From Gammaproteobacteria bacterium (GTDB lineage Bacteria; Pseudomonadota; Gammaproteobacteria; Pseudomonadales; Pseudohongiellaceae), in assembly GCA_030682575.1 (NCBI GenBank), contig JAUXNX010000003.1, positions 124,001-188,000 on the forward strand: a DNA stretch of 64,000 bases, read 5' to 3'. Below, one piece after another: positions 48,065 through 59,240 of the stretch; the stretch's first letter is position 1; the number at the start of each line of letters is the position of its first letter. The translations under genes were made by a program, and so were the position numbers. The notes beneath the pieces are model-generated. The model ran no database searches. It was given only the letters and a program-made list of their open reading frames with translations, and was not told the DNA's origin.

Positions 48065-49026
48065 GTTGCGGGGGCTTCTGTGTCTGTAAAGCGCTGACCG
48101 GCGGCGAACAATTCCCTTCGCGAGTTCAGAATTTCACTGATGTGTAATGCGTTTTTGCCTGGCATTTGCAGCATTGTCACATCGAGTATGGAGTCCAGAC
48201 AGGCAATGCTCAGACATTCTTTGCTTGCTTGAACAATGGTGCCCGGCGACAGGTTTGTGGGAGTAGTGTGCGGCTGCGCGTGCAGCAGACGAATACGCTC
48301 TCCCTGCAGGAAGCTGTAGGCAGGCGTGCGGCCAATGCCACCCCGAATTCGACGATTCACAGAGCTGGCATTCTGTGACCAGTCAATCAGTGATTCGGAT
48401 TTCTCAAGCTTGCGGGCATAGGTGCTGAGACTGTCATCCTGGGTTTGGGCGTTGCTGCGCATTGCTTCCAGATTCTCCAGACAGTGAACAAGCCCGACAC
48501 GGCCCACTGCAGCAAGTTTATCCTCCAGTGTTTGCCGATCATCTATGTCGGAAATATCCACTGAAAGCTTGTAAAGCATCGCGCCGGTATCGAGCCCTTT
48601 ATCCATTTGCATGATGGTAACGCCGGTCTCTCGATCACCGGCCAGCAAGGCTCTTTCTATGGGTGCCGCTCCGCGCCATCGTGGCAGCAGAGAGGCGTGA
48701 ACATTGATACACCCAAACTTCGGGATATCCAATACCTCCTGAGGCAGTAACAAACCATAGGCAACCACAATCATGACATCCGGGTTCAGTGCCGCAAGGA
48801 TCTGCTGTTCTTCCGGGGATCTAAGACTGGCTGGTTGAAACACCGGCAAGCCATGCATTATCGCGACAGATTTCACTGCGCTCTGTTGCAACTGCTTGCC
48901 ACGGCCGGCGACTCTGTCCGGCTGGGTGTAGACGCCAATCACTTCGTGAGAAGTATTGAGCAGAGTCTCCAGATGCTGAGCGGCGAACGGTGGTGTTCCA
49001 GCAAAGACAATCTTCAACGCGTGCAT
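48061..49026 (-). CDS. fmt: methionyl-tRNA formyltransferase
   Basis: MHALKIVFAGTPPFAAQHLE; NVHASLLPRWRGAAPIERAL. Confidence 0.97.
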   Translation of the reverse strand: MHALKIVFAGTPPFAAQHLETLLNTSHEVIGVYTQPDRVAGRGKQLQQSAVKSVAIMHGLPVFQPASLRSPEEQQILAALNPDVMIVVAYGLLLPQEVLDIPKFGCINVHASLLPRWRGAAPIERALLAGDRETGVTIMQMDKGLDTGAMLYKLSVDISDIDDRQTLEDKLAAVGRVGLVHCLENLEAMRSNAQTQDDSLSTYARKLEKSESLIDWSQNASSVNRRIRGGIGRTPAYSFLQGERIRLLHAQPHTTPTNLSPGTIVQASKECLSIACLDSILDVTMLQMPGKNALHISEILNSRRELFAAGQRFTDTEAPAT

Positions 49027-49085
49027 GTGAATTCCGGAATCGACAGAGGTGTCAGTGGCGCGATCATGTGAGCAGGTACGAAGAG

Positions 49086-49592
49086 TCAGGCTGATTCCCG
49101 ATGCGCTTTTTCGAGACGGGAACGAATCCGCTCCCGCTTCAGGGCGCTCAGGTAATCCACGAAGAGCTTGCCATTCAGATGGTCTACCTCGTGTTGGATG
49201 CAAGTGGCTAACAAGCCATCGGTCTCGATCTCGAAAGGCTTGCCATCGCGATCCAATGCGCGAACCTTGACCAGACGAGGACGCGACACGGTTTCATAGT
49301 AGCCAGGCACAGACAAACAACCCTCGTCATACTCCGTGAGATCTTGATCTATAATCTCAATGACGGGATTGATGAAAACCAGAGGCGTGTCCTTGTTCTC
49401 GGACACGTCGATTACGATCAACTGCTTGTGAATGTTGACCTGCGTTGCGGCGAGCCCGATACCCGGAGCGGCGTACATGGTTTCAAGCATATCATCGATG
49501 ATCTCTCGCAGGGCATCGTTGACCTCGGTCACGAGAGACGCTTTTTTGCGTAACCGCAGGTCCGGGAATTCAAGAATTTCTAATATGGCCAT
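49086..49592 (-). CDS. def: peptide deformylase
   Basis: [30 protein letters not shown]. Confidence 0.98.
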   Translation of the reverse strand: MAILEILEFPDLRLRKKASLVTEVNDALREIIDDMLETMYAAPGIGLAATQVNIHKQLIVIDVSENKDTPLVFINPVIEIIDQDLTEYDEGCLSVPGYYETVSRPRLVKVRALDRDGKPFEIETDGLLATCIQHEVDHLNGKLFVDYLSALKRERIRSRLEKAHRESA

Positions 49593-49716
49593 AGTGTTGA
49601 GTGTGCTGAATCAGTAAGTTCGCAGGTAAATTTAATGTCAGTACTGTGATCTGCTTCTAGTGCTCAGTATACCTTATTGCTAAGATAACGAACCCCGCCA
49701 CAAGGTTGGAATTGTA

Positions 49717-50775
49717 ATGATGAAGACGCCAGGACTGAAGGGATTAATTGCTTTTTGCGCCATCGGCATCACGATCGTTTTCTCCGCACTGACCGCGAAT
49801 GCTCAAAACCTTCAGCTTGCTTCCGACTCTCCTGACGTCTACGTAGTGAAAGAAGGGGACACACTCTGGGACATTTCCGCCGTGTTTCTTGTCGAGCCAT
49901 GGCGCTGGCCTGAAATCTGGCAGGTGAACCCTGGCGTTACCGATCCTGATCTGATCTACCCCGGCGATGTGCTGAATCTGGTCTATATGGACGGCAGTCC
50001 GCGAATCGTTCTGCAGCGCGGGAATCGCACAACTGTGAGGCTAAGTCCCCAGGTTCGTGAAACCCCCCTTCTCAGCCCCATTCCCGCCATTCCCAGACAA
50101 GCATTGGCTGGATTCCTCAGCGAGAACCGTATTGTCGACAAGGCGACGTTCGAGACTGCACCCTACATTCTCGCCAGCACAACCGGCAACCTGCTCATGG
50201 GAGCCGGACATGAAGTATATATCCGGGGAGATATTGAAGGCTCCGTGAACAGCTATGAGATTTTCAGGCTGGGTGTAGCCTATGTCGATCGGGAGAACGA
50301 CGAAGTACTCGGTCAGGAGGCGGTTAACCTTGGTGCTGCCAGCATCATCTCCAGCGACGAAAACGGAATAAGAAAGGCATTGATTGTCAGCAGTCAGGAG
50401 GAGCTCAAGGCCGGTGATCGACTGTTGCCAAAGGAGGCCAGTTCAATCGATCCCCGATTTTTCCCCCGACCACCGCAAACACAGCTTGATGGCAATGTGA
50501 TTGGTTTGCTGAACAAGGAAAGCAGAGCTGCACAATTTGAGTCACTCATCATCAATTTGGGTGAGCAAGATGGCCTTGCAGTTGGTGATTTGCTTGCCAT
50601 ATATCAGGCGGGCGAGGTGGTACGTGACCCACTGACCAATGAGCGAGTGGAATTGCCGGCGACAGAAATTGGTCTGATGCTGACCTATCGGACTTTCGAA
50701 AAACTCAGTTATGGCGTTATTCTGTCACTGACTCAGCCCTCTGCAGTAGGTAACTCTGTAAAAAACCCGCAATGA
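49717..50775 (+). CDS. LysM peptidoglycan-binding domain protein
   Basis: Signal peptide; YVVKEGDTLWDISAVFLVEPWRWPEIWQVNPGVTDPDLIYPGDVLNL. Confidence 0.92.
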   Translation: MMKTPGLKGLIAFCAIGITIVFSALTANAQNLQLASDSPDVYVVKEGDTLWDISAVFLVEPWRWPEIWQVNPGVTDPDLIYPGDVLNLVYMDGSPRIVLQRGNRTTVRLSPQVRETPLLSPIPAIPRQALAGFLSENRIVDKATFETAPYILASTTGNLLMGAGHEVYIRGDIEGSVNSYEIFRLGVAYVDRENDEVLGQEAVNLGAASIISSDENGIRKALIVSSQEELKAGDRLLPKEASSIDPRFFPRPPQTQLDGNVIGLLNKESRAAQFESLIINLGEQDGLAVGDLLAIYQAGEVVRDPLTNERVELPATEIGLMLTYRTFEKLSYGVILSLTQPSAVGNSVKNPQ

Positions 50776-50821
50776 CCCTTCCCGGTCCAGGCCGGTGAAA
50801 CACAGATCAAGGATGATCAAC

Positions 50822-51970
50822 ATGACGAAGGACGACGAGCTGCGTCAGTGGCTCAATCTGTATCATTTGCCAAGCTTGTCTATCGGACTCTATCCCCGAC
50901 TATTGCGTGCATTCAAAACGCCTGCCGCCATTCTTGGCGCGGATATGGCCGCTCTCGCTGTTCATGGCGTAACCCATACGCTGGCCAGGGAGATGCGCGA
51001 CTGTGATAAATCTCCTGACGCCACGCGCAAAACGGCAGAAGCACTCAACTGGTGTGAACATGTCGATCAGCACATCGTGACGTTCGCGGATCCTTTCTAC
51101 CCCCCATTGTTGCGAGAGATTCCAGACCCCCCTCCTCTGCTTTTTGTCTGCGGGCAGCTGCAAGCGTTACTCATGCCTCAGATTGCAATCGTAGGAAGTC
51201 GACGCTGCAGCGTGGATGGGCGGGAAGTGGCCACAGCGCTCGCGGCAGATCTTGCAAGCCAGGGTTTGTCGGTTTGCAGCGGCCTGGCAATGGGTATCGA
51301 TTCCGCTGCCCATGCCGGGGCGCTCAAGGTTGAAGGTGCAACTGTTGCCGTTCAGGGGACGGGCGCCGATAGAGTCTACCCTCCCGGCAATCGTGCTCTT
51401 GCACGCAGGATTCTTGAGCGTGGTGCGTTGTTGTCGGAGTTGCCGCTCGGCAGCTCTGCGCAGGCTGCTCACTTTCCCAAGAGGAACAGGATTATCAGCG
51501 GGATGAGTCTGGGCGTGATAGTAGTGGAGGCTGCTCTGCAGAGCGGCTCTCTGATAACTGCAAGGCTTGCCATGGAGCAGAATCGTGAGGTTTTTGCGGT
51601 GCCTGGCTCCGTTCGCAACCCCCTTTGTCGAGGAACTCACCGATTGATTCGTGATGGTGTCACTTTGATAGAGACATCCGACCAGGTTCTCGAGCAGTTG
51701 GGAAGCCTGGTCGAAGGGCATCTCTGCGCCCTTCAATTGTCTGGCGTTGTCATCAGTGAGTCAGATAATGGAAAGGTCACAATGCAGTCAAACAGCGCGC
51801 TTACGGAAGAAGAGCGCATTGTGCTGACTGCGCTAGGCTATGATCCCGTATTAATTGATGCGTTGGTGGAAAGAACTGGAATCTCAGCGTCGGAAGTCCA
51901 ATCAGCGCTACTTACTCTGGAGCTCAACGGAAAGGTTCATTGCGAAGCTGGACGGTATACACTGCTCTGA
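50822..51970 (+). CDS. dprA: DNA processing protein DprA
   Basis: AIVGSRRCSVDGREVA; SGLAMGIDSAAHAGAL; start at 50822 proposed. Confidence 0.95.
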   Translation: MTKDDELRQWLNLYHLPSLSIGLYPRLLRAFKTPAAILGADMAALAVHGVTHTLAREMRDCDKSPDATRKTAEALNWCEHVDQHIVTFADPFYPPLLREIPDPPPLLFVCGQLQALLMPQIAIVGSRRCSVDGREVATALAADLASQGLSVCSGLAMGIDSAAHAGALKVEGATVAVQGTGADRVYPPGNRALARRILERGALLSELPLGSSAQAAHFPKRNRIISGMSLGVIVVEAALQSGSLITARLAMEQNREVFAVPGSVRNPLCRGTHRLIRDGVTLIETSDQVLEQLGSLVEGHLCALQLSGVVISESDNGKVTMQSNSALTEEERIVLTALGYDPVLIDALVERTGISASEVQSALLTLELNGKVHCEAGRYTLL

Positions 51971-52044
51971 GCCGCGTGCTTGCAACCAGAAAGAGACTGC
52001 TGTAATTTCTCCGGCTCAAATTTTCCTCTATAGGGGTATTGATA

Positions 52045-52548
52045 ATGACTGGCGCGTTTGTCGCAGTGCTTATGGGTTCGGAGTCAGATCTATCGGTGAT
52101 GCAGGGTGCTGCAGATGTATTGGGGAGTCTGGGCATCCGTTGTGAGATGAAAATCACGTCTGCACACCGCACGCCTGCCGCGACGCAACAATATATTGCG
52201 GATGCTGAATCCCGTGGCTGTGAGGTCTTTATCGCGGGCGCTGGACTGGCTGCCCATCTTGCTGGGGCGGTAGCCGCACATACTCTGCGCCCTGTCATTG
52301 GTGTGCCGATTGATTCGGGCCCCATGCAGGGTATGGATTCCCTTCTCTCAACTGTGCAGATGCCAGCAGGCATCCCTGTAGCCACTGTTGCCATCGGCAA
52401 GACCGGCGCCAAGAATGCCGGATATCTTGCAGCGCAGATCCTGGCACTCAAGGATCCAGAGCTGGCATCCCGAGTCAGAGCTGAGCGGCAGCACAAGGCT
52501 GAGAATGTGCAGGCGCAGGATCGTGCGCTGCAGCAATCACGCTCCTAA
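52045..52548 (+). CDS. purE: N5-carboxyaminoimidazole ribonucleotide mutase
   Basis: VLMGSESDLSVMQGAADVL; SAHRTPAAT; IAGAGLAAHLAGAVAAHT. Confidence 0.97.
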   Translation: MTGAFVAVLMGSESDLSVMQGAADVLGSLGIRCEMKITSAHRTPAATQQYIADAESRGCEVFIAGAGLAAHLAGAVAAHTLRPVIGVPIDSGPMQGMDSLLSTVQMPAGIPVATVAIGKTGAKNAGYLAAQILALKDPELASRVRAERQHKAENVQAQDRALQQSRS

Positions 52549-52568
52549 ACACGATTAGGAGTTTTCCC

Positions 52569-53138
52569 TTGGTCAATGCTGTGGCTAATCGCTGGCAAGT
52601 GAGACATGCTGCCAATCGCTTACTTGACGGCGCGGTCTTGGCCTATCCGACGGAAGCTGTCTGGGGCCTGGGATGCGATCCCGAAAACGAAGTGGCGACA
52701 CTACGATTACTGGAGATCAAGGAAAGACCGGTTCATAAGGGTCTGATCCTGGTGGCCGGTGCCGTGGAGCAGGTTGAGTTTCTGTTGGGCGCCCTTACGC
52801 CAGCGCAGCGAAAGAAGATTCTGGCGACGTGGCCTGGTCCTACCACTTGGCTTATTCCCGATGAGGATGATCTGGTTCCTTGGTGGGTCAAGGGTGAGCA
52901 TTCAAGCGTTGCCATTCGCGTCACTGCACACCCTCTCGCTGCCGCCTTGTCTTTGGCTTTTGGCGGGCCAATTGTGTCCACCTCTGCCAATAAGGCCGGC
53001 CAGAGTCCAGCCAGAACGGCCTTGAAAGTGATCAAACAGATAGGCCACGAGATCGATGGGCTGGTGTATGGAAGGTTGGGATCAGAGCGCAGCCCCTCGA
53101 GAATTGTGGATCTGCTTTCGGACACCATACTGCGTTGA
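52569..53138 (+). CDS. tsaC: threonylcarbamoyl-AMP synthase
   Basis: GAVLAYPTEAVWGLGCDP; PGPTTWLIP; STSANKAGQSPA. Confidence 0.95.
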   Translation: MVNAVANRWQVRHAANRLLDGAVLAYPTEAVWGLGCDPENEVATLRLLEIKERPVHKGLILVAGAVEQVEFLLGALTPAQRKKILATWPGPTTWLIPDEDDLVPWWVKGEHSSVAIRVTAHPLAAALSLAFGGPIVSTSANKAGQSPARTALKVIKQIGHEIDGLVYGRLGSERSPSRIVDLLSDTILR

Positions 53139-53161
53139 AGCTCTTTTACTTCGGAAATTGA

Positions 53162-54097
<936 letters not shown>

Positions 54098-54138
54098 CAC
54101 CAACTTCGCCACAGACCTGATGGGTTTGGAGACTTGCA

Positions 54139-54975
54139 GTGGATCGTTACGCGGTATTCGGCAACCCGGTGAAACACAGCAGATCCCCTTGGATTCATGC
54201 ACGGTTTGCTCAGCAGACAGGGCAGAGCCTTGTCTATTCCGCCGACGAAATCCCTCTTGATGAGTTTGAGAAGCGTGTGCTGGATTTTTTCGCAAAAGGG
54301 GGTGCCGGTCTGAATATAACGGTTCCTTTCAAGGAGCGGGCCTGGGCACTCTGCGACACCCACGGTGGTTTCGCAGCAAAAGCGGGGGCTGTGAATACGC
54401 TTTTCAGAAACAAGGATGGTCAGTTATGTGGGGACAACACCGATGGCATCGGTTTGCTGCGCGACATCACCGATAACCATCGCGGACAAATTGCCGGAAA
54501 ATCGGTGCTGCTGGTTGGTGCTGGTGGCGCGGTACGAGGAGTGTTGCCAAGCTTTCTGGCGGAAAATCCTGCCAAAGTCACCATTGTTAACAGAACTGTC
54601 ATCAAAGCTCAGGAGCTGGCCGCGCTGCTTGTTGGGCAGGCTGAAATAAGTGCAATTGGTTTCGAGGAGTTGGAGGGCCGAGTATTTGATTTGATTGTTA
54701 ACGGTACTTCGGCTGGCTTGCACGGAGATTTACCACCGATGCCTTCCTCGATAGTAAGTACTGACACATGGTGTTACGACATGATCTATGGACGCGGAGA
54801 TACTGTGTTTCAGGCATGGGCCAGACAGTGTGGGGCAGCAAAGGCGCTTGATGGTGTTGGCATGCTGGTCGAACAGGCTGCACAGGCGTTCTATCTGTGG
54901 CGCGGTATCAAGCCGGAAACAGCAGCGGTCATCGCTGACCTGCGAGCAGAGCTCAGCGCATCGGATCAAGACTGA
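54139..54975 (+). CDS. aroE: shikimate dehydrogenase
   Basis: RYAVFGNPVKHSRSPWIH; GLNITVPFKERA; GDNTDGIGLLRDI. Confidence 0.97.
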   Translation: MDRYAVFGNPVKHSRSPWIHARFAQQTGQSLVYSADEIPLDEFEKRVLDFFAKGGAGLNITVPFKERAWALCDTHGGFAAKAGAVNTLFRNKDGQLCGDNTDGIGLLRDITDNHRGQIAGKSVLLVGAGGAVRGVLPSFLAENPAKVTIVNRTVIKAQELAALLVGQAEISAIGFEELEGRVFDLIVNGTSAGLHGDLPPMPSSIVSTDTWCYDMIYGRGDTVFQAWARQCGAAKALDGVGMLVEQAAQAFYLWRGIKPETAAVIADLRAELSASDQD

Positions 54976-55514
54976 GCAAGCTTGTGGCGATCTTTCAGTT
55001 CCACGTACTTGCCGGCAGTATAAGCAAAGTATTCCAGCTCTTTGTCAGTCAACCTCCTGATCTGTTTGACTGGAGACCCCACGTACAGGTATCCACTATC
55101 GAGCGTTTTTCCTGGCGGAACCAGACTTCCCCCGCCGACCACAACCTCTGACTCTATCGTGACGCCATCCATGATGATGGCACTCATCCCTACCAAAACC
55201 CTGTTTCTGATAGTACAGCCGTGCAGCATTACCTTGTGCCCCACAGTCACCTCATCACCTATCAATGTCGGGAAGCCGCCCGGATTGAAGGGCCCGGAAT
55301 GGGTGACATGGATAACCGTACCGTCCTGGATACTGCTACGACTGCCAATTCTGATTTGGTGAATGTCCCCTCTTATTACTGTCATTGGCCAGATTGAGCT
55401 GTCCTTACCGATCACCACATCGCCAATTACTACAGCAGTGGAATCCACGAAGGCCGTTTGATCAATTACGGGGGTGTGATTTTCAAAGCTGCGAATCGTC
55501 ATCGTAGGTTCCAA
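54966..55514 (-). CDS. gamma-carbonic anhydrase family protein
   Basis: Left-handed beta-helix; SIWPMTVIRGDIHQIRIGSRSSIQDGTVIHVTH; VGHKVMLHGC. Confidence 0.9.
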   Translation of the reverse strand: MEPTMTIRSFENHTPVIDQTAFVDSTAVVIGDVVIGKDSSIWPMTVIRGDIHQIRIGSRSSIQDGTVIHVTHSGPFNPGGFPTLIGDEVTVGHKVMLHGCTIRNRVLVGMSAIIMDGVTIESEVVVGGGSLVPPGKTLDSGYLYVGSPVKQIRRLTDKELEYFAYTAGKYVELKDRHKLAQS

Positions 55515-55611
55515 GCTCGTGCTGAATCAGGGTGGCAATGGAGTCGGGAAATTCCCCCGGGCTTGCAGTAGTATACAAGCACAGAGGTGCCATCCGGACA
55601 ATCGCATCAGA

Positions 55612-57699
55612 ATGCCAACCCAATCACACCACGTCTCTGTAGAGGTCTTGCCCGTGAATCCCTTGCTGTCGTTTGAAGAGCTGCCACATTTCCATGAAAT
55701 CAATGCCGAGCACATCGAGCCTGCCGTAACGGCGGTGCTGTCACAAAACAGAGAGCAACTGGCGCGGATTATTGCCAGCGACGGCAACAAAGCATTTCCA
55801 GACTGGGCCTCACTCATGGAGCCACTTGATGAGATGGAGGATCGGTTGAGTAAAGTCTGGTCCACGGTGAGCCATCTCAATGCCGTTCGTAATACGCCTG
55901 AGATTCGTGAAACGTACAACAAGTGCCAGCCAATGATCACCGAGTACTACACCGAGATGGGTCAGAACAAGGATCTGTTTGAGATTGTACGACTTTTGTC
56001 TGATCGAACAGACGAACTTGGTCATGGGGCCTCACAGCGCAAGATTTTGAAAGACTATCTGCTGGATTTCCATTTGGCGGGTGTCGATCTTGACGATGAG
56101 AAAAAGAAGCAGTTCGCAGCAATTGAGTCCGAGTTGAGCAAACTTTCCAATAAATTCAGCAACAATGTGTTGGACGCCACTATGGCTTGGAGCAAGCAGA
56201 TCAAGGACAAATGGCTTCTTGATGGCATCCCTGAAACGACACTGCAGGCAGCACTTGAGGTGGCAAAGCGCAAAAGTATGCAGGGCTATGTGCTGACTCT
56301 GGATGCACCCTGTTATATCAGTGTCATGACGAACGCTGACAACCGCGAGCTTCGTCGCGAAATGTATGAAGCTTATGTCACGCGCGCTTCGGATCGAGCC
56401 ACTCACACTGCCGACTGGGACAATAAGGCTGTAATTGAAGAGATCCTGAGCTGCCGCTCCAAGCTGGCTCATCTGCTGGGATATAGCAGCTACGCCGAAA
56501 TTTCCGTCGCCCGGAAAATGGCAAAGTCTGTCGCCAGGGTAAACGAGTTTCTTGATGATCTTGTGACGATGGCCTTGCCTGCAGCAAAGCGGGAGTATCA
56601 GGAGCTTTGCAGATTTGCGGCGACAGAACATGGACTGGCGTCATTGGAAGCGTGGGACATCCCCTACTACAGCGAAAAACTTCGCAAGCGTAATTATGAT
56701 ATTTCACAAGAAGAGCTTCGGCCTTTCTTCCCTGTTGAGAAGGTCATGGAAGGTTTGTTTGCTATTGCTCGGCTCATTTACGGTGTGGAGATTCGTCGTA
56801 ATTCAACGATGACGGTCTGGGATGACAGTGTTGGCGCTTTCGACATTCTGCGTGGTGACGAGGTGATAGCACGGTTCTATTTCGATCTGTATACCAGGGA
56901 TGGCAAGAAATCCGGGGCCTGGATGGCAGAGTGTCGATCCAGAAGGTTGCTTGCTGACGATGTGATACAGGTGCCTGTTGCTTACCTTGTCTGTAACTTC
57001 GCGAAAGGGAGTGACTTGGTACCGGCGCTGTTGACTCACAACGAGGTCACCACACTTTTCCACGAATTTGGTCATGGGTTGCACCATATGCTCACCCGCG
57101 AGATTCACTTGCGTTCAGCGGGAATCAACGGTGTGGCATGGGATGCAGTGGAATTGCCAAGCCAGCTTATGGAGAACTGGTGCTGGGACAGCCGTGCGAT
57201 TGGGATGATTTCCAATCACCACGAGACTCAAGAAGGTCTTCCCGAAGATCTGCTGAACAAGTTGCTTGCTGCGAAGAACTTCCAGGCAGGAATGAAAACA
57301 GTACGGCAATTGGAGTTTGCACTGTTCGATTTCCAACTGCACCAGATGTCCGGGGATATCACCGAGACTCAGGTTTTCGAAGTGATGAAGCGTGTGCGAG
57401 CACTGACTTCTGTGTATCCTGTGCCAGAGTTCAACCGCTTCCAGAACAGTTTTTCCCACATCTTTGCTGGCGGGTATGCCGCTGGCTACTACAGCTACAA
57501 GTGGGCAGAGGTTCTCTCGGCAGACGTTTTCTCGCGCTTTTCCGAGACAGGAGTCTTTAATTCAGCAACAGGCTCGCAGTTTCTTGACAAGGTGTTGTCC
57601 AGGGGGGGTGGAGCAGATCCATTGGAACTGTTCACAGACTTCATGGGCAGAGAGCCAAAGGTTGAATCACTACTGAAACAGGACGGTCTGCTGCGGTGA
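55612..57699 (+). CDS. prlC: oligopeptidase A (M3 family)
   Basis: NEVTTLFHEFGHGLHHML zinc site; start at 55612 proposed. Confidence 0.95.
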   Translation: MPTQSHHVSVEVLPVNPLLSFEELPHFHEINAEHIEPAVTAVLSQNREQLARIIASDGNKAFPDWASLMEPLDEMEDRLSKVWSTVSHLNAVRNTPEIRETYNKCQPMITEYYTEMGQNKDLFEIVRLLSDRTDELGHGASQRKILKDYLLDFHLAGVDLDDEKKKQFAAIESELSKLSNKFSNNVLDATMAWSKQIKDKWLLDGIPETTLQAALEVAKRKSMQGYVLTLDAPCYISVMTNADNRELRREMYEAYVTRASDRATHTADWDNKAVIEEILSCRSKLAHLLGYSSYAEISVARKMAKSVARVNEFLDDLVTMALPAAKREYQELCRFAATEHGLASLEAWDIPYYSEKLRKRNYDISQEELRPFFPVEKVMEGLFAIARLIYGVEIRRNSTMTVWDDSVGAFDILRGDEVIARFYFDLYTRDGKKSGAWMAECRSRRLLADDVIQVPVAYLVCNFAKGSDLVPALLTHNEVTTLFHEFGHGLHHMLTREIHLRSAGINGVAWDAVELPSQLMENWCWDSRAIGMISNHHETQEGLPEDLLNKLLAAKNFQAGMKTVRQLEFALFDFQLHQMSGDITETQVFEVMKRVRALTSVYPVPEFNRFQNSFSHIFAGGYAAGYYSYKWAEVLSADVFSRFSETGVFNSATGSQFLDKVLSRGGGADPLELFTDFMGREPKVESLLKQDGLLR

Positions 57700-57791
57700 A
57701 TGGTTGGCTGAATCGTTTGTTTACCTTGTGATTTATCAAGGTTTGCGATACTTGAGCGACAATTTGAGGATGGCATTTTAAATTCAAGCCT

Positions 57792-57800
57792 TGCTATAAT
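57792..57800 (+). promoter_or_regulatory. candidate extended -10 promoter of the cox cluster
   Basis: TGcTATAAT; no strong -35 at 17 bp; about 270 nt upstream of coxB. Confidence 0.45.
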
Positions 57801-58076
57801 GCCCGCGCTTTTATTGCACCCGCGTGATTTTGAACTGGTAATATGTACCCATCCTGGCCATTCCAGGGCGCTTCCTGTTCGCAGTATGCGGTGATTCGGT
57901 TGTTTATTCCTGTCTATCAATCCATTCGATAGAACCGGGGCCGCTACCTTCGCGACCCTCAGGCTTAACTCAGATCGTAGCTGTAATCTTAGCTGCAGGC
58001 CCTCAGCGAATGGGTCTGCGTAAAAATAACGACAAAATTTCACTCAGCCTTTTTTCTTATTATGGAGACACGGCGA

Positions 58077-59225
58077 ATGTTGCCTAAAGCAAAGCTGTGG
58101 TTAGGCCTGGTGGTTGCTGCTTTTACGTTGTTCAGCACCAATCTGCAGGCAGCCTGGGAACTGAATATGACCCAGGGCGTAACCCAAATCAGTAGAGACA
58201 CTTATGACTTGCACATGCAAATCCTTTGGTGGTGCGTTGCCATCGGGGTTGTTGTATTCGGAGTCATGCTCTGGTCCATCATCAACCATCGCAAGTCGAA
58301 AGGGGCGGTTTCAGCCACTTTCCACGAAAGCACCAAGGTTGAGATCATCTGGACAGTTATCCCTTTTGTCATACTGATTCTGATGGCGATACCGGCAACC
58401 CGCGTGCTGACTGAGGCCTACGACTCTTCAGAGTCCGAAATTGATATCCAGGTCATTGGGTATCAGTGGCGCTGGGAATACAAGTACATGCGTGAAGACG
58501 CCAACGACGAAGAAGTGTCTTTCTTCAGTGTGATGAGCACCTCCAGAGAAGAGATCAGCAATGATCTTCCCAAGCAGGAACATTACCTGCTCGATGTCGA
58601 TAATCCCCTCGTTATTCCCATCAACAAGAAAGTCCGCTTCCTCGTGACCGCCAACGATGTCATCCACGCTTGGTGGGTACCTGCGTTTGCTGTGAAGAAA
58701 GATGCGATCCCCGGATTCATCAACGAAGCCTGGACGATAGTGGAAGAGCCTGGTGTGTACCGCGGCCAGTGTGCGGAGCTCTGTGGTCTTGATCACGGCT
58801 TCATGCCAATCGTAGTTCATGCAGTTGAGCAGGAAGAGTACGAGGCTTGGTATGCACAAAAGCAGGAAGCTGCCCGCGTCACGCGAGAGATGGCTAATAA
58901 CGTCGTTACTATGGATGAGTCAATGGCCAACGGTGCTGATATTTACAACAGAAACTGTGTGGCCTGCCACCAGGCGGCGGGTACTGGCCTGCCGCCGGCA
59001 TTCCCTGCACTGGCTGGCAGCGATGTAGTGAATGGAGATTTGCGCGCCAACATCGATCTGTTGATAAATGGTGTTCCTGGCACCGCGATGGCGGCTTACG
59101 GCCGACAGTTGAACCCAATCGAACTGGCAGCAGTCGTCACCTATATCAGGAACTCGTTCGGCAACACCACGGGCGATTTGGTGCAGCCTGCTGACGTCAA
59201 CACAATCTTGCAAGAAGCACAGTAG
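58077..59225 (+). CDS. coxB: cytochrome c oxidase subunit II with C-terminal cytochrome c domain
   Basis: CuA motif CAELCGLDHGFM; NCVACHQ. Confidence 0.96.
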   Translation: MLPKAKLWLGLVVAAFTLFSTNLQAAWELNMTQGVTQISRDTYDLHMQILWWCVAIGVVVFGVMLWSIINHRKSKGAVSATFHESTKVEIIWTVIPFVILILMAIPATRVLTEAYDSSESEIDIQVIGYQWRWEYKYMREDANDEEVSFFSVMSTSREEISNDLPKQEHYLLDVDNPLVIPINKKVRFLVTANDVIHAWWVPAFAVKKDAIPGFINEAWTIVEEPGVYRGQCAELCGLDHGFMPIVVHAVEQEEYEAWYAQKQEAARVTREMANNVVTMDESMANGADIYNRNCVACHQAAGTGLPPAFPALAGSDVVNGDLRANIDLLINGVPGTAMAAYGRQLNPIELAAVVTYIRNSFGNTTGDLVQPADVNTILQEAQ

Positions 59226-59240
59226 AGGACAGTAGAACAA

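Noticed and set aside
54990-55010. GTTCCACGT half-site resembling parS
   Set aside because: Only one arm is present (ttccacgtacttgc), so it is not palindromic and unlikely to be bound by ParB.
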